Source: Punica granatum
Lineage: Eukaryota > Streptophyta > Magnoliopsida > Myrtales > Lythraceae
Assembly: GCF_007655135.1 (NCBI RefSeq)
Contig: NC_045130.1
Span: forward strand, 9,734,001 to 9,798,000
Reading direction: 5' to 3'
DNA length: 64,000 nt
Every line of letters begins with the position of its first letter. The stretch's first letter is position 1. This document shows positions 1-11,280 of this stretch, in pieces. The notes below the pieces were generated by a model. That model ran no database searches. It was given only the letters and a program-made list of their open reading frames with translations, and was not told the origin of the DNA. The translations under genes were made by a program, and so were the position numbers.

Positions 1-527
1 TCTGAAGCAGTCACCGAGACATGAAATTTTCATACAACCCGACTCTTTAGATCTTGTGGCTTATTGCGATTTAGATTGGGCAGGCTGTTCGACAACGAGG
101 CAATCAGTCACAGGATATTTTATCACACTTGGTGGATCACCGGTATCCTGGAAGACCAAGAAGCAGACTACAGTTTCTCGTTCGTCTGCCAAGGCGGAGT
201 ATAGGGCTATGGCTGCTACTGTGAGTGAGATAATTTGGCTATGCAGCTTATTGAGATCCCTTGGTGTTCAGAGTACTCGCCCTACACGTTTATTCTGTGA
301 TAATCAGGCTGCTCTACATATTGCAGCCAATCCCGTGTTTCACGAAAGGACTAAACACATAGAGATAAATTGTCATTTTTGTTCGTGAATACATTCAATT
401 TCGAGTCATTGCCACTGCACATGTTCCAACCAGGCTTGTGGATATATTTACAAAGGTTTTGGGTCGAGATTGGTTTACATTTCTCCTCAGCAAGTTGGGC
501 ATTCGTCAGACTCATGCTCCAATTTGA
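1..527 (+). pseudogene. Ty1/copia Pol C-terminus (RNase H), frameshifted
   Basis: The reading frame is open from base 2. It encodes the end of a copia polyprotein: YCDLDWAGC, then the SVTGYF and SWKTKKQ blocks and the SRSSAKAEYRA motif typical of copia RNase H. The window edge cuts the 5' part. A one-base gain in a T run near 375-381 breaks the frame and gives a stop at 386-388; the expected downstream residues continue in another frame to a stop at 525-527. A purine tract follows at once, as at the end of a copia internal region. This is a dead fragment of a family that replicates in virus-like particles. Confidence 0.9.
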
Positions 528-766
528 GGGGGGAGTATTCAGAGATATTCTCGATATGTTTTCTTTCTTCTAGATATATCAAGCTATTGTAATCTTTCAG
601 TTTAGATCTTTCAGTTTAGGATTGAGATAGTTTCTTTCTTCCTTTCGTCAGTGTATCAACCTTGTATATATGTAACTCTAGAACTCAACAACTAGCAAGT
701 CTCCATCCTCAATCTCATATATTAAGAATTTCCACCTTTTTGGGGGAATTCTGAGTTCATTCAACA
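526..766 (+). mobile_element. Polypurine tract and probable 3' LTR of the copia element
   Basis: A G-rich tract (526-535) directly follows the Pol stop, the usual place for the plus-strand primer of an LTR retrotransposon. The next 230 bases are non-coding and end near a CA at about 766, which would suit a short copia LTR. No 5' LTR is in the window for comparison and the expected TG start is not clear, so both limits are guesses. Confidence 0.4.
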
Positions 767-2600
767 TTAGTTGGACCATGTAACATGAGGAGTACTTATG
801 CGAAAGACATCCATCAACCAGCACTACATCCTTTGGTCGGTTGCGCAACTTGCTAGATCATAATCCTCTCCATTCGTACCCAACCAGCTCAACCTTTGCC
901 GGCCGAGCGCATATGACCAAATGCCCTAGAAAGACGTAGAATTTTGCTTGAACTAGGATTTAATCGATCATCTAAGATCATTCGCAATCTGGAATGGTAC
1001 CTTTGCCGTCCATGCTTTTGGTAACGGACGGCACAGAAGCTGAATATCGTCCTGATTACATGTATACCATGACTATATTGCACATGATGATTGCAGGCAT
1101 CATAACTTTGCTCCTATAAGAAAACGGTGAGGTTAATGAGGCGGACCCACCACGATCGATTTGTCTGAAGTGATCCTTCGGAGGGATCAGACAGTATAGG
1201 GCCCTGAGGCATATAGGAAAAGTATCAGCTCAGGGCGCTCATGGCACATATTATTATTTCTTAGAGACCCAGAGAGTCGGTTCGGTCTTAGCAATCCCAA
1301 CATGACAATGAACCGAACAAGACAAAGGTCAGTAAGGGACGCTCATGGACGAGCAATCCATAGGAAGCAGCAGAACTGGAATTGCGAGAACAGCACTAGT
1401 GTTTTTTCTAAGTTATCCATCAAATAAATAAGGATACCAGTGCATTAGACCAGAGATCACATATGGAGTCTATGTTAGTCAACATGTTCGGTTTTGAGAG
1501 AATTTTTCTGGATTGCAGTCATCTAATGGCCTAATTCACCCTTCCTTAATACATGATGGGCCGTCCACTACCCGTGCACCCAACTCATCATCACCGGTCC
1601 CTTCAATTCCTCTAATCTGCCCAATGCAACCCAAATAATTGCCAGCATCCCCTCTGTGTCCCGTTCATCCTCTTCTCCTCCTGACCACAATGCGTGCACC
1701 TACCTGATTCCTCTTTACAACTTACCTCGCAAACCCAACTCGACTCATCTATTTCCGATTATCACATGATTACATGAGCTAAATTCGATATATTTACACT
1801 CTAGCTTTTATTAAGTATTTCAGTAGATATACCTACCTGTTTTTCTAGCCTTATGTGTCCACCAGCAACTTCGGAGGGGAGGGATGGCCGCCAACAATTC
1901 TCCCTCCAGCTCCTACCCCCTTCAGATTTTTTAATTTCCATTTTATTTTAGTAAATTTGATAGTTTGAAAATTAATTTGTATTTAAATAGAATGTTACAT
2001 ATAATCTTTTTTTTTTTGGGTGAACTACGTAAAATCATTTTTAATTAAGATAGTAGGATCAACATGAAATAATATTGGAAGATTGAGAATTAAAATCAAT
2101 CTTAAAAAAAAAGAGAGTAGATTTAGGACTAAAATAATTTTTTAAAAAAAAGTTAAAGATCGAGGAGCAAAATTAATCTTCTTTTTTTTTTAATATTCCG
2201 AGTTACTTTTTTTGTTTGTTTGCCAAACGACATACTCCTTTTTATTGATTTAATCCTGTGTAAGAATAGTACAGCCATTGTTCACTTCATTCGGAGTGAA
2301 GTCATTTCTCTATCATATCCTCACGACTAAACGCAGTCTATAATGAATCCTATCCAAACGGACGTTGTATTATATATACAGAAGTAACAGAACAAACCTG
2401 TGTTTGGTGGGGCAGGCGGTTGGTTTTCCGTCTGCCTCGATCCAGCCCAAACATACCCTATACGACGTCGGTCCAGTCCAACGAGGTCCCAACGACGTCG
2501 TTGAACCAGCTTCGCGGTTCGTCTCCGAACGAGCAGAACAGAACAGTTGTATGGCGCATATACATACAGAGTGTGCTTTTGTAAGTATAGGTCGGTAAAA
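767..2600. other. Intergenic DNA, no gene recognised
   Basis: No convincing coding region or RNA gene was found. The stretch from about 1900 to 2240 is strongly AT-rich with A and T runs. The short minus-strand open frames at 2327-2871 lie over the HSP70 promoter and first exon and look like chance frames. Confidence 0.6.
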
Positions 2601-2601
2601 G

Positions 2602-2636
2602 GAAGGAAGAACCTTCGACCGCCATCCGTTCTGGAA
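2602..2636. promoter_or_regulatory. Heat-shock-element-like repeats upstream of mtHSP70
   Basis: GAA units occur at 2602 and 2606, followed by GAAccTTC at 2609-2616 and TTCtgGAA at 2629-2636, about 165-190 bases before the HSP70 ATG. Alternating GAA/TTC units are the building block of heat shock elements. The two inverted pairs are not contiguous, so this is a weak match and could lie in the 5' UTR. Confidence 0.3.
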
Positions 2637-2799
2637 ATCTCTGGCAGCATCCGAGCCTGAGCTCCCCCCCGGGGTTTCTCTCTGTACTTCCCAACTTCAC
2701 TGTCCCATCATAAACCCTAACGTCTCCTTCCCCGACCGACCTGGAAACTCCCTCTGCACTCGGAGCTGAACCGTCCTCTGTCCCCGTTTCCTCGCGATC

Positions 2800-5700
2800 A
2801 TGGCCACAGCGGCGCTGCTCCGCTCGCTGCGACGTCGTGACGTCGCCTCCGCCTCCTTCTCTGCTGCTCATGGCTCGGTACCCTCTCGTTAACTCCCTCC
2901 TTCCTCTCTCGCGAATTCCCTTCCCCTGTTTGTACGCTTGTGGGTGGCTGGTCTTGTGTGTCTTGAAGAAGCTCGGGAAAGCTGGAGATTTTGGGTGATC
3001 AAAGTAGAGCTCAATGGTAAAGCTGTCGGTATTTTTCGCGGATTAACTGAGCTTGGTTCAGCTGAAAGCTGGACTACTCCCCCGTGGTAGTGGAGTCTCA
3101 CTATGTACGGCACCATTCCGGGACACTTTTGTATCCCTGCAGTTTCAAGCCGGTGGTCCTCTGCCGTGTTTCCAATTTCCGATTAAATTCAAATCATAAA
3201 CTGGCGGAAAAGTGGTTTTTCCTCGCTAATTCGAGATTATCATAGCAGAGTTCGGGATTTTATTTATACCTTGTTTGAGTTGTGCTTGGTCTTCCTATGT
3301 CGCATATTCATTGAGCTCTGCAGTTAGATTTAGGAATGAAGTCCAGAGTGCGTCACAATTCTCGGGTTTTTCTTACATTAATGGGGGCATAGTTTTCCGG
3401 CCATATTAGCTTTCCCGTGATTTCAAGTTAAGTTGGTGTGAACGACTCCTGGCCTCCTAAAGTTCGGGTCTTATGATCGTATTCTGTTGCGAAGGTGCTA
3501 TACTGCAATTTATTTATTTTGTTAATTTCTTCGGATAAAGTTCAAGTTTTTAGACGTAAATTTGCAGTTAGCTGAAGACTCTGTCTTTACTATCCCTTGA
3601 GTGTTATGTTAAATTAGTTGGTTCTTTTTTGCTATAACTCTCTAACTGCAAAATTGGCTGATATGTGATTTTCTGCACGCAGCTTGGTCGGAGCACGAAG
3701 CTGTCATGGTCTGGTTCATATCTAGGTCAAAGTTGGGCAAGTCTGTGCAGACCTTTCAGGTACTTTTAAATTATTTCATGTTCTGCATGTGAACTTATTC
3801 CCGTTCGTTCCATTGCTGCATAATATATTTATTCTCTTGCTCATTGTCTGGTACAGCTCAAAGTCTGCAGGAAATGAAGTGATCGGTATTGACCTGGGCA
3901 CTACAAACTCCTGTGTTGCAGTCATGGAGGGAAAGGTGAGCATATTGATGTTTCTGATACATTGTCTAATTATTTCAAATGCTTGCGACTCACATGCTGG
4001 TGAACAATGCAGAATCCCAAAGTTATCGAAAATGCCGAGGGAGCTAGAACCACTCCATCTGTGGTTGCCTTTAACCAGAAGGGTGAACTCCTTGTTGGTA
4101 CACCAGCAAAACGCCAGGCAGTGACCAATCCAACAAATACGGTCTTTGGAACAAAGCGCTTGATTGGAAGACGCTTTGATGATCCCCAAACTCAGAAAGA
4201 AATGAAGATGGTCCCGTATAAAATTGTTAGGGCTCCAAATGGAGATGCTTGGGTTGAGGCTAATGGACAGCAGTATTCCCCCAGCCAAATTGGTGCCTTC
4301 ATCCTCACTAAGATGAAGGAGACTGCGGAGGCATATTTGGGGAAGACAATCAATAAGGCCGTTATTACAGTACCTGCCTACTTCAACGATGCCCAGAGAC
4401 AAGCAACAAAAGATGCTGGGAGAATTGCAGCACTTGATGTCGAGAGAATCATCAATGAGCCCACTGCTGCTGCACTGTCCTATGGTATGAACAACAAGGA
4501 AGGTCTAATTGCAGTTTTCGATCTTGGTGGTGGAACTTTTGATATTTCCATCTTGGAGATATCTAATGGTGTTTTCGAGGTATGCATCAGTAAAAACATT
4601 ATGATGGTTATGCGATTCATCTACCATAAGTTTCACTACAAGCTTCTGGTGTGAAAGTGCAGGTCAAAGCCACCAATGGGGATACGTTCTTGGGAGGAGA
4701 GGATTTCGACAATGCTCTGCTGGACTTCTTAGTCAATGAGTTCAAGAGAACTGAGGGGATTGATCTTTCCAAGGACAGGCTTGCCCTACAGAGACTTAGA
4801 GAAGCAGCTGAGAAGGCCAAGATAGAGCTCTCATCGACATCCCAGACAGAAATCAACTTGCCATTTATCACAGCCGATGCTTCTGGTGCAAAACACCTGA
4901 ACATTACCCTCACCAGATCAAAATTTGAGACTTTGGTAAATCACTTGATTGAGAGGACTCGGGAACCATGCAAGAGTTGTTTGAAGGATGCTGGAATTTC
5001 AACTAGGGATGTGCATGAAGTTCTTTTAGTTGGAGGCATGACACGTGTTCCCAAGATACAAGAAGTGGTCACAGAGATTTTCGGGAAGAGCCCAAGCAAA
5101 GGAGTTAACCCTGATGAAGCTGTTGCGCTCGGAGCTGCTATTCAGGGTGGTATCTTACGTGGGGATGTAAAAGAACTGCTACTTCTCGATGTTACTCCCT
5201 TATCGCTTGGTATCGAAACCCTTGGTGGTGTCTTCACAAGGCTCATCAACAGAAATACAACTATTCCTACAAAGAAGAGTCAGGTATAGAGGTCCATCCC
5301 AAATGTTAGATTAGATGACCGTTATTTTGTAAATCCTTTCCTGGTTCTTAGACGGGCATGTATGTGCCTCCTATGTTTCAGGTTTTCTCGACAGCGGCTG
5401 ATAATCAGACCCAGGTGGGTATCAAGGTTCTTCAAGGTGAAAGAGAGATGGCTTCTGACAACAAGTTGCTTGGAGAATTCGAGCTCGTGGGCATCCCACC
5501 AGCTCCTAGAGGGATGCCACAAATCGAAGTGACCTTCGATATTGACGCTAATGGGATTGTCACAGTCTCTGCCAAGGACAAGGCAACAGGGAAAGAGCAG
5601 CAGATCACCATTCGATCCTCAGGAGGCCTCTCGGAAGGTGAAATCGAGAAGATGGTCAAGGAAGCAGAGATGCACGCTCAGAGGGACAAGGAAAGGAAGG

Positions 5701-5996
5701 CTTTGATTGACATTAAAAACAATGCGGACACCACCATCTACAGCATTGAGAAGAGCCTGGGCGAGTACCGGGACAAGATACCCAATGAGGTCGCCAAGGA
5801 GATTGAGGATGCTGTCGCTGATTTGAGGAAGGCAATGGGAGGGGACGATGCTGACGAGATCAAGTCGAAGATGGATGCTGCGAATAAGGCTGTATCAAAA
5901 ATTGGGCAGCACATGACAAGTGGCTCAGCCCCCTCTGGGGGTTCACAGAGTGGAGACCAGACCCCCGAGGCCGATTTTGAAGAGGTGAAGAAATAA
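2800..5996 (+). CDS. Mitochondrial heat shock protein 70 (mtHSP70/DnaK family), six exons
   Basis: This is an ATP-dependent chaperone for protein import and folding in the mitochondrial matrix. Exons inferred from GT-AG borders and kept frame are 2800-2877, 3683-3759, 3857-3935, 4013-4579, 4663-5283 and 5382-5996, giving 678 aa, close to the usual 680 or so. The N-terminus ([14 protein letters not shown] and the Arg/Ser-rich part from exon 2) is a typical presequence. The ATPase domain shows [17 protein letters not shown] and [12 protein letters not shown]; the substrate-binding domain follows in exon 6 ([18 protein letters not shown]). The C-terminus is Gly/Ser-rich and ends EEVKK rather than the cytosolic EEVD or the ER HDEL, which fits a mitochondrial member. 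No break is visible. Exon 1 is assigned from its resemblance to plant mtHSC70 N-termini. Confidence 0.95.
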
Positions 5997-7084
5997 ATTT
6001 CAAGTAATCAGATGTTTTTGTAGCCTATTTCAATGCCTGTGTGGAGAGAACGACCGGGAATCTCGATCTCTCCTTCCCTTTGCTTTATTAGGATACGAAC
6101 ACTTATATCGCGGTTCTTGCATGTAAATAATGGAGGTCTGGTGCGAGGATGTATTTGGTAAATGATACAAACGGTTACTGCTCAATGTTAAACCGGCCAA
6201 CCCACGTTATTGCCTGTCGTTAAATTGTGGAGTTTCTGATGGAAAATCTTACTTCCAAGATGTGTGCGGTCATGCTCTGGCAGTGATCAGGCTTTCGGTG
6301 ATTTAGATCGTCACTTGAAAATGGTTAGGATGGAATGCAAAGCAGATGGAATAGAACTGTGACAACGTTTCTGATTACTTTTGCGTCTGGCATTCTGCTC
6401 TATTATTATATGGAATGCAATCTTATGATCGCGTCATCGGCAACTCTAGTTTCCGTAGAGACAGGATTCAATAGCCATAGAACAGATGTCAAAGTCATGG
6501 GAATTTGTCACTCTGGAAAATTTTGGGACATGGTTAGGTCTAAGAACGTTGAATATGTCCGTAAGATAATTCTTCAATGCATTTATTGATGTAAAAGTAG
6601 CATGAGCCAGGTCACTGAGGAAATGTGAAATACTTGGATCATGAAATACATTAACCGAACAAGACATAATTGAAACATCAAACAAAACACAGAAACATGA
6701 GCTATTGGTGGTCCACTAGAACCACACCCCATCAATTGCTCTCGACATGGCCTCCAAAGTAGGCTACTCTGTTGCTGTTTGAACTTCCTGGAAACTTATC
6801 TTGTAAATGACAGGAAATGACCAAGGCAGTGGATCCTCAGACTGCCATTCACAACAGCATGATGTGGGGAAACATCTGCGTGCATGAGACTCACGTTCGT
6901 AGAACATCCTACAGTGGGTTACTCACGCCACAAGTGTAACGCTACACTTGTCACGCTTCTTCATGAAGCGTTGAAGGGGTTGCTCGGCACTTCTCCCAGA
7001 AATGCAAGTCAAATCCCTTAGAATCTGGTGCTGATATGCCATGAGCATACATAATTGGTTCTAGCCGGTGGACTGCGTTGAGAG
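5997..7084. other. HSP70 3' UTR and intergenic DNA with two small hairpins
   Basis: The first 200-250 bases are probably HSP70 3' UTR. No other gene was recognised up to the viral boundary. Two perfect short inverted repeats lie side by side: a 9-bp stem with 4-base loop at 6930-6951 and a 6-bp stem with 5-base loop at 6954-6970. Confidence 0.5.
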
Positions 7085-8011
7085 TTGTCCTCTAGTTTTA
7101 TGCATCAATAAAAACCATAATTCTTTGTTTGTGAGCTTAGAATATTCTTCTCCAATACTAACTTCAAGTTTTATCTTTAAAAGCCAATCACGTAAAACAC
7201 GTTCATCATCATCAACACAATCAAGATCAAGAGTATTAGTAAATCCAGTATTCTGGGATCTAAGCAATCTATATTTAGCAGGGACTTCTTTTTTCCATTT
7301 ATTATCAGCTTTAAAATATCCTTCCTTGTAAGGATAATTCCAATCAGGTTGTTGCTTAAAATAAAATGCTTCATCAGGATCATTATCGTCAACTCTATGT
7401 GGCTTTCTTTTTCTGCTTTGGGAGCTACTCCCTTCATGTCTCTTACCTAAATCAGGTTTGCTTTCATGTTCCATATCAAAACGAATTTCATTATCATCAG
7501 AATCAGACATAGCAAACATAACATCATTGTCGACAAAGGTAAAAGCAGTTTTTTGTCTAAAAGGCTCATCTTTTATAGGAAATCTTTCTTCAGATTCAAA
7601 CGAACTAGCAGATTCAGCTTTCATTGGTACGCTTTTAGAAGTTCTAAAACTAGCTAAGCTTTCATCATCAGATTCAACCATTGAGTCGGCAAATTTCTCA
7701 AATTCTTTTTCCTGAGCTTCGACAAAAGTAGTATGTTCAAAATCAGATTTTAACTCTACTGGTTCTACAGATTTCTTAACCGGTGTATACATTCTAGATT
7801 TTCCAGATTCTATATAACCTTTATCACTTAATACTTTTCTATACAAAGCTTCTTTTCTAAGCCTTTCTTTTTCCTCTATAGAACTAATTTCTTTAGTTTT
7901 TTCTATAGCAGGGTCTAAATGCATTCTTTGAGTTTCTTCTTGTAAGGCTTCTAATTGTCTCATTTGGCTTCTAACCTCACTAAGCTTATTTCTGATTTCT
8001 TCGAAATTCAT
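7085..8011 (-). pseudogene. Capsid protein, N-terminal part, lineage A (truncated at host border)
   Basis: This matches the N-terminal half of the 806-aa CP at 46908-49328. It starts with a coiled-coil-like region rich in Glu, Lys and Arg, and goes on through an acidic and serine-rich middle to the start of the capsid core (KLEVSIGEEYSKL). Similarity ends after HKTRGQ near 7085; the frame then adds a few foreign residues and stops at 7061. The rest of the core, the zinc knuckle and the acidic tail are missing. Its ATG overlaps the upstream ORF's stop by four bases (ATGA), a coupling seen in polycistronic caulimovirid RNAs. Confidence 0.88.
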
Positions 8012-8616
8012 TCTATCTGATCTTTCTTAGGCTCCTTATCTTTTCTAGGTCCAGAGAAAGGTGGATATTTAGGAAATGTCAAAGGATGTCTTCTTGGTCT
8101 ATCATGAAATGCAATTAATTCTTCTCTAAAAATGTTTCTAATCTGAGCTTCTCCAAGTTCTAAAATTCTAGATTCAGTAGATACTAAACTAGCTTCTTTT
8201 ATTCCTACAACTTCATCTAATATTTTGCTAGTTTCATCTATTATTTTAGAGGCAGAGGTAGACGTTCCAGTCTCTCCAAGATTCAACATTCTCTTTTCAA
8301 TTTCAGACAAAGTTTTCTTAATTTCATGAGTATCTTCAGACATAGACACCTTTCTATTTATTTCTACTAAAAGATCAGCTATATTGTTCAACTGTGGATT
8401 TTTAGTATGTGCTAAATGTTCATAAGATTTGCCATGGGGACAGTTCATAATATCGATTCCATTAAAATAGGTTTCCGAAGGTTTCAATTCACCAATATCA
8501 ATTAATGTTTTTATTTGTTCCATGCAAAGCTTCTGTTGAGCACTTACTAAATCCAATCTTTTTTCAATAGCTTCTTGCTTTCTTAAACTAGTTTCAACAT
8601 TCATATTTAATGCCAT
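8008..8616 (-). CDS. Virion-associated-like coiled-coil protein, lineage A
   Basis: A protein of 202 aa if the ATG at 8616 is used; an earlier in-frame TTG at 8631 lies next to the PBS and is a less likely start. It aligns with the 207-aa ORF of lineages C and D over LDLLVxxN/K-type helices (around HPQLN..DLLV) and at the C-terminus (FHDRPRxH). Heptad-like Leu/Ile spacing in the middle suggests a coiled coil. By position between the PBS and CP it corresponds to the small virion-associated or DNA-binding proteins of caulimovirids, but that role is inferred, not shown by a motif. Confidence 0.65.
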   Translation of the reverse strand: MALNMNVETSLRKQEAIEKRLDLVSAQQKLCMEQIKTLIDIGELKPSETYFNGIDIMNCPHGKSYEHLAHTKNPQLNNIADLLVEINRKVSMSEDTHEIKKTLSEIEKRMLNLGETGTSTSASKIIDETSKILDEVVGIKEASLVSTESRILELGEAQIRNIFREELIAFHDRPRRHPLTFPKYPPFSGPRKDKEPKKDQIE

Positions 8617-8631
8617 CAAGAACGTAATCAA

Positions 8632-8644
8632 GGCTCTGATACCA
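8632..8644 (-). promoter_or_regulatory. tRNA-Met primer-binding site, lineage A
   Basis: The minus strand reads TGGTATCAGAGCC, complementary to the 3' end of plant initiator tRNA-Met, where minus-strand DNA synthesis starts in Caulimoviridae. It lies just upstream of the virion-associated-like ORF and downstream of MP, the soymovirus-type position. Confidence 0.92.
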
Positions 8645-8845
8645 AGTTTTTACACGCGGAATATCTATTATAAAATCTCACAGAATGAAATTGTACAAAC
8701 ACAGATTATCAAGGAATTCCAGATGCTTCAAAGGATAACAAAATATATAACCATGTAAAGAAACATAGGATAATTATACAGACAGATTCCCAAAACATTA
8801 AAGAGATAATAATACATAATATACAAAATACAACTGGAAACCAAG

Positions 8846-9160
8846 TCATTTTAAAATTACAAATCCATTTCTTTGATTCCATACTATAGTTGGTTTACAA
8901 TCTTCACATATAATTGCACAATTTATACCCAAATTGTTTCTATGCTGAATTCCTTTTACTAAATAAATTACTTCATTATCACAAAAGTTTTTCAAATGAA
9001 TAGTTTCTTTAGACATCAATTCAATCAACTGAAATCTTCTATCTTTTGAAATAGTATATATAGCAGCAGAAAAATCTTTCCATTTCATTTCAGAATCTAA
9101 TTGTAAAGTCTCATTTTCTCTAAATCGTTTTCTACAAGAAGAAGAAGATCCAGGATCCAT
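8846..9160 (-). CDS. Small Cys-containing ORF, lineage A (104 aa), function unknown
   Basis: This is the divergent counterpart of the 135-aa and 122-aa ORFs of lineages C and D. Shared features are an N-terminal RKRxREN basic stretch, a central helix-like block ending IHLKN, and a C-terminal CxxCxP motif. The basic start plus the Cys pair would suit a small nucleic-acid-binding or nuclear protein, but no family was recognised. It lies between MP and the PBS. No 86-aa ORF follows in this lineage. Confidence 0.6.
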   Translation of the reverse strand: MDPGSSSSCRKRFRENETLQLDSEMKWKDFSAAIYTISKDRRFQLIELMSKETIHLKNFCDNEVIYLVKGIQHRNNLGINCAIICEDCKPTIVWNQRNGFVILK

Positions 9161-9301
9161 AAAACCTTAGTCCCTTTGATCAATCTCGCACTCCTGTATT
9201 CAAAGATTCCTTTAGTACAAGGAATACAAATCAGGCTAAACGTTTAGTATGATCAAAGAACTTGAATTTTACTTCAAGCTTGTCCTTTAGGCTGGATCCT
9301 A

Positions 9302-10249
9302 TCAAATTCTTCTAGATAAATCCTGAGTCAAAACATTTAGTTCTCTAACTTGATTTTTAATCTCATCTAAATCAGATTTCATTGGTAAGTGTATAACAGC
9401 AGGTGCTTCCTGAGGTTTCTCATCTAACATTGGTTCTTTTCCAACAGATATAGGTGCAGTGATTCTAAAGCTTTCAGATTTCAACAATCTAGTATTACTA
9501 GTGGAAGGTAATCTTTCAATAAATTCTAATCTAGTGCTTGTTCTAGCAAATAAATCTTCAATAACAATCTTATCTTTATTAATAAATTCTACACTATGAT
9601 GAGAGTTGCTTAAACCATAAGATGTAGCATAAGTAATAGAAAACGGAATATCAGTTTCTTGCATAATATCTTTATTCATTAATTCAAACCAGATTCCAAT
9701 CGAATTATTAAAACAACTAGATGCAAGCGGAACAGCATAATTACAAGTAACATCGAATTTAACAACTCCATATCCAAGATCTCCAGTAATTACCCCAAGT
9801 ATCTTATCACAGTTTTTAGTCATTCTATTATCAATCACAGCAATTCTAACAGGGCAGTGGATATTTCTACGAAAAGTAGACTTAATCAAAATCTGAATAG
9901 TTCCAACATGTATCCAACCAATCTTAGATCTATGAGATTCCTTCATTTTCTTAATTCTAGCATCAACTTGTTCGGAATTCAAGACAGTCAAACATCTATC
10001 ACCTTTAGCTTCTTTCAAACGAATTTGAAATTCTTCAACAGTTTTTCCAAAATATAAAATATTGGTTCTATCTTTGTTAAACAGATTCAAAAATCCATCA
10101 GATCGTTTTCTTTTCAAACCATAGCCTTCTTTTAGAGTAATGTTTCCTTTTTTCTCTACTTCAGAAATCTTTGCATCTTCAATAAGTATATCAGTAGAAT
10201 ATTCACCTCTATCGTCTCTAAGAGATACAACTGAATATAAATCTTCCAT
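9302..10249 (-). CDS. Movement protein (30K superfamily), lineage A
   Basis: A protein of 315 aa, uninterrupted. The core holds the caulimovirid MP signature: IGWIHVGTIQILIKSTFRR, then VIDNRM and GDLGYGVVKFDVTCNY. Members of this family modify plasmodesmata so virus can move between cells. The C-terminal segment is rich in Leu, Lys and Glu (IHLPMKSDLDEIKNQVREL) and probably forms a coiled coil, which in caulimoviruses contacts the virion-associated protein. It is first after the leader. Its N-terminal part is repeated at 11564-12213 and 13528-13874. Confidence 0.92.
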   Translation of the reverse strand: MEDLYSVVSLRDDRGEYSTDILIEDAKISEVEKKGNITLKEGYGLKRKRSDGFLNLFNKDRTNILYFGKTVEEFQIRLKEAKGDRCLTVLNSEQVDARIKKMKESHRSKIGWIHVGTIQILIKSTFRRNIHCPVRIAVIDNRMTKNCDKILGVITGDLGYGVVKFDVTCNYAVPLASSCFNNSIGIWFELMNKDIMQETDIPFSITYATSYGLSNSHHSVEFINKDKIVIEDLFARTSTRLEFIERLPSTSNTRLLKSESFRITAPISVGKEPMLDEKPQEAPAVIHLPMKSDLDEIKNQVRELNVLTQDLSRRI

Positions 10250-10920
10250 AAGTAACTTTAATTAAATCTTCTAAGAATATCGAAAGTAATTGTTCGCACT
10301 ATAACATATAAAAGTTCAAATGGAACTGTATCTTGATTAATATCAAACATATCCAGAGTAAATAAGATCAAACCAACAAGAGTATTTAAACATTCATAAG
10401 TATAGATGGGCAACGGATGATTCATGCTCATAATTATGAATAATACTTCACACAATTTATTCAAGATCAAACTGTATACAGGAAATCAAACAGATAAATA
10501 CACTCCTAAGAGTGGGAACTAGATAGTAAGAGCAGCTAGGCTCCAGGGGATATGGCTGTGCCGGCGGAATTACCTCTTATCCTGTGGCGGCGCCTCTTCA
10601 ACCCAACCTTCAAGCTCACTCTTCTATTTCGCTCCCTTATGACAGACGGGAGAGCGTCTATAAATAGCTAAAACAGACGCATCCTAGTCGTTGATAGCCA
10701 ACGGCTAAGATTCAGATCTAAAATCAAAAGCGGATGGCCGACAAAAGATGTCAGTCATTAAAGAAAAAGTAAAAGTAGTGGATGACAGCACATCGTGTCA
10801 GAGCCACAAAAAGTAAAAGACGCGTCGGGACAAACCGACACAACAGCTGTGAAGACAGCTGGTTTCCACTAGAGCGTCATGGCTGACGCAAGCTTCCACG
10901 TGACGTCATTGAATGCGTCA
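10250..10920 (-). promoter_or_regulatory. Viral promoter, leader and poly(A) region, lineage A
   Basis: Read on the minus strand from the TAV stop to the MP start. A double TGACG element (10901-10920, 7-base spacer) overlaps the TAV stop. A TATA-like TATTTATA lies at 10659-10666, followed by GC-rich leader. AATAAA lies at 10456-10461, about 200 bases after the TATA box, as expected for a terminally redundant pregenomic RNA. The leader from the inferred cap site to the MP ATG is about 380 bases. Confidence 0.75.
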
Positions 10921-11280
10921 CTCAGTAATCAATTCCAGAGAGGCTTCTGAATGGGCCTCATCTGCAGCTTCCTCGGATGCTTCTTCAGAGTGTCTAGAGC
11001 CATCCAAAGATGCACGGCAACAGCTACATCGGTGGTTTCCAATTTCTTCACCGTTGCTTCCATTTAAACAGCTACATAAAATCTCCTTCATGGCTGGCTT
11101 GCAAGCTTCTAAGTCAAGAATTGGCCTCTCAAAATCTAAAACAGCCTTTTCATGAACTGGATTGATCTTGTGTCCAAAAGGCGTAGAAATCAAAAGGATG
11201 TTTTCTGACTTGTATAAAACACGAGTATTTTGTCCCAGCTGCTGGAGACCCCTGCATATGCCTACATAGTTGTTTTTCCG
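10918..11280 (-). pseudogene. TAV C-terminal fragment, lineage A, repeat unit 1
   Basis: About 120 C-terminal residues of the viroplasmin/transactivator, matching the end of the lineage B TAV at 17396-18214. It keeps the GHKINPVHEKA block, the FERPILDLEACKPA block and the GNHRCxxC motif near the end. The 5' part is replaced by the mosaic patch at 11281-11563, so no complete TAV can be made here. Confidence 0.88.

Noticed and set aside
1130..1300. Possible RNA gene in the intergenic region
   Set aside because: Some local pairing (GATCCTTCGGAGGGATC) but no tRNA or snRNA signature was seen.
2327..2871. Minus-strand open frames over the HSP70 promoter and exon 1
   Set aside because: Low-complexity Arg/Gly-rich products from GC-rich promoter DNA; no domain.
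3776..4402. 208-aa minus-strand open frame inside HSP70
   Set aside because: It lies opposite exons 3-4 of HSP70 and reads as the complement of a conserved coding region; no protein similarity was seen.
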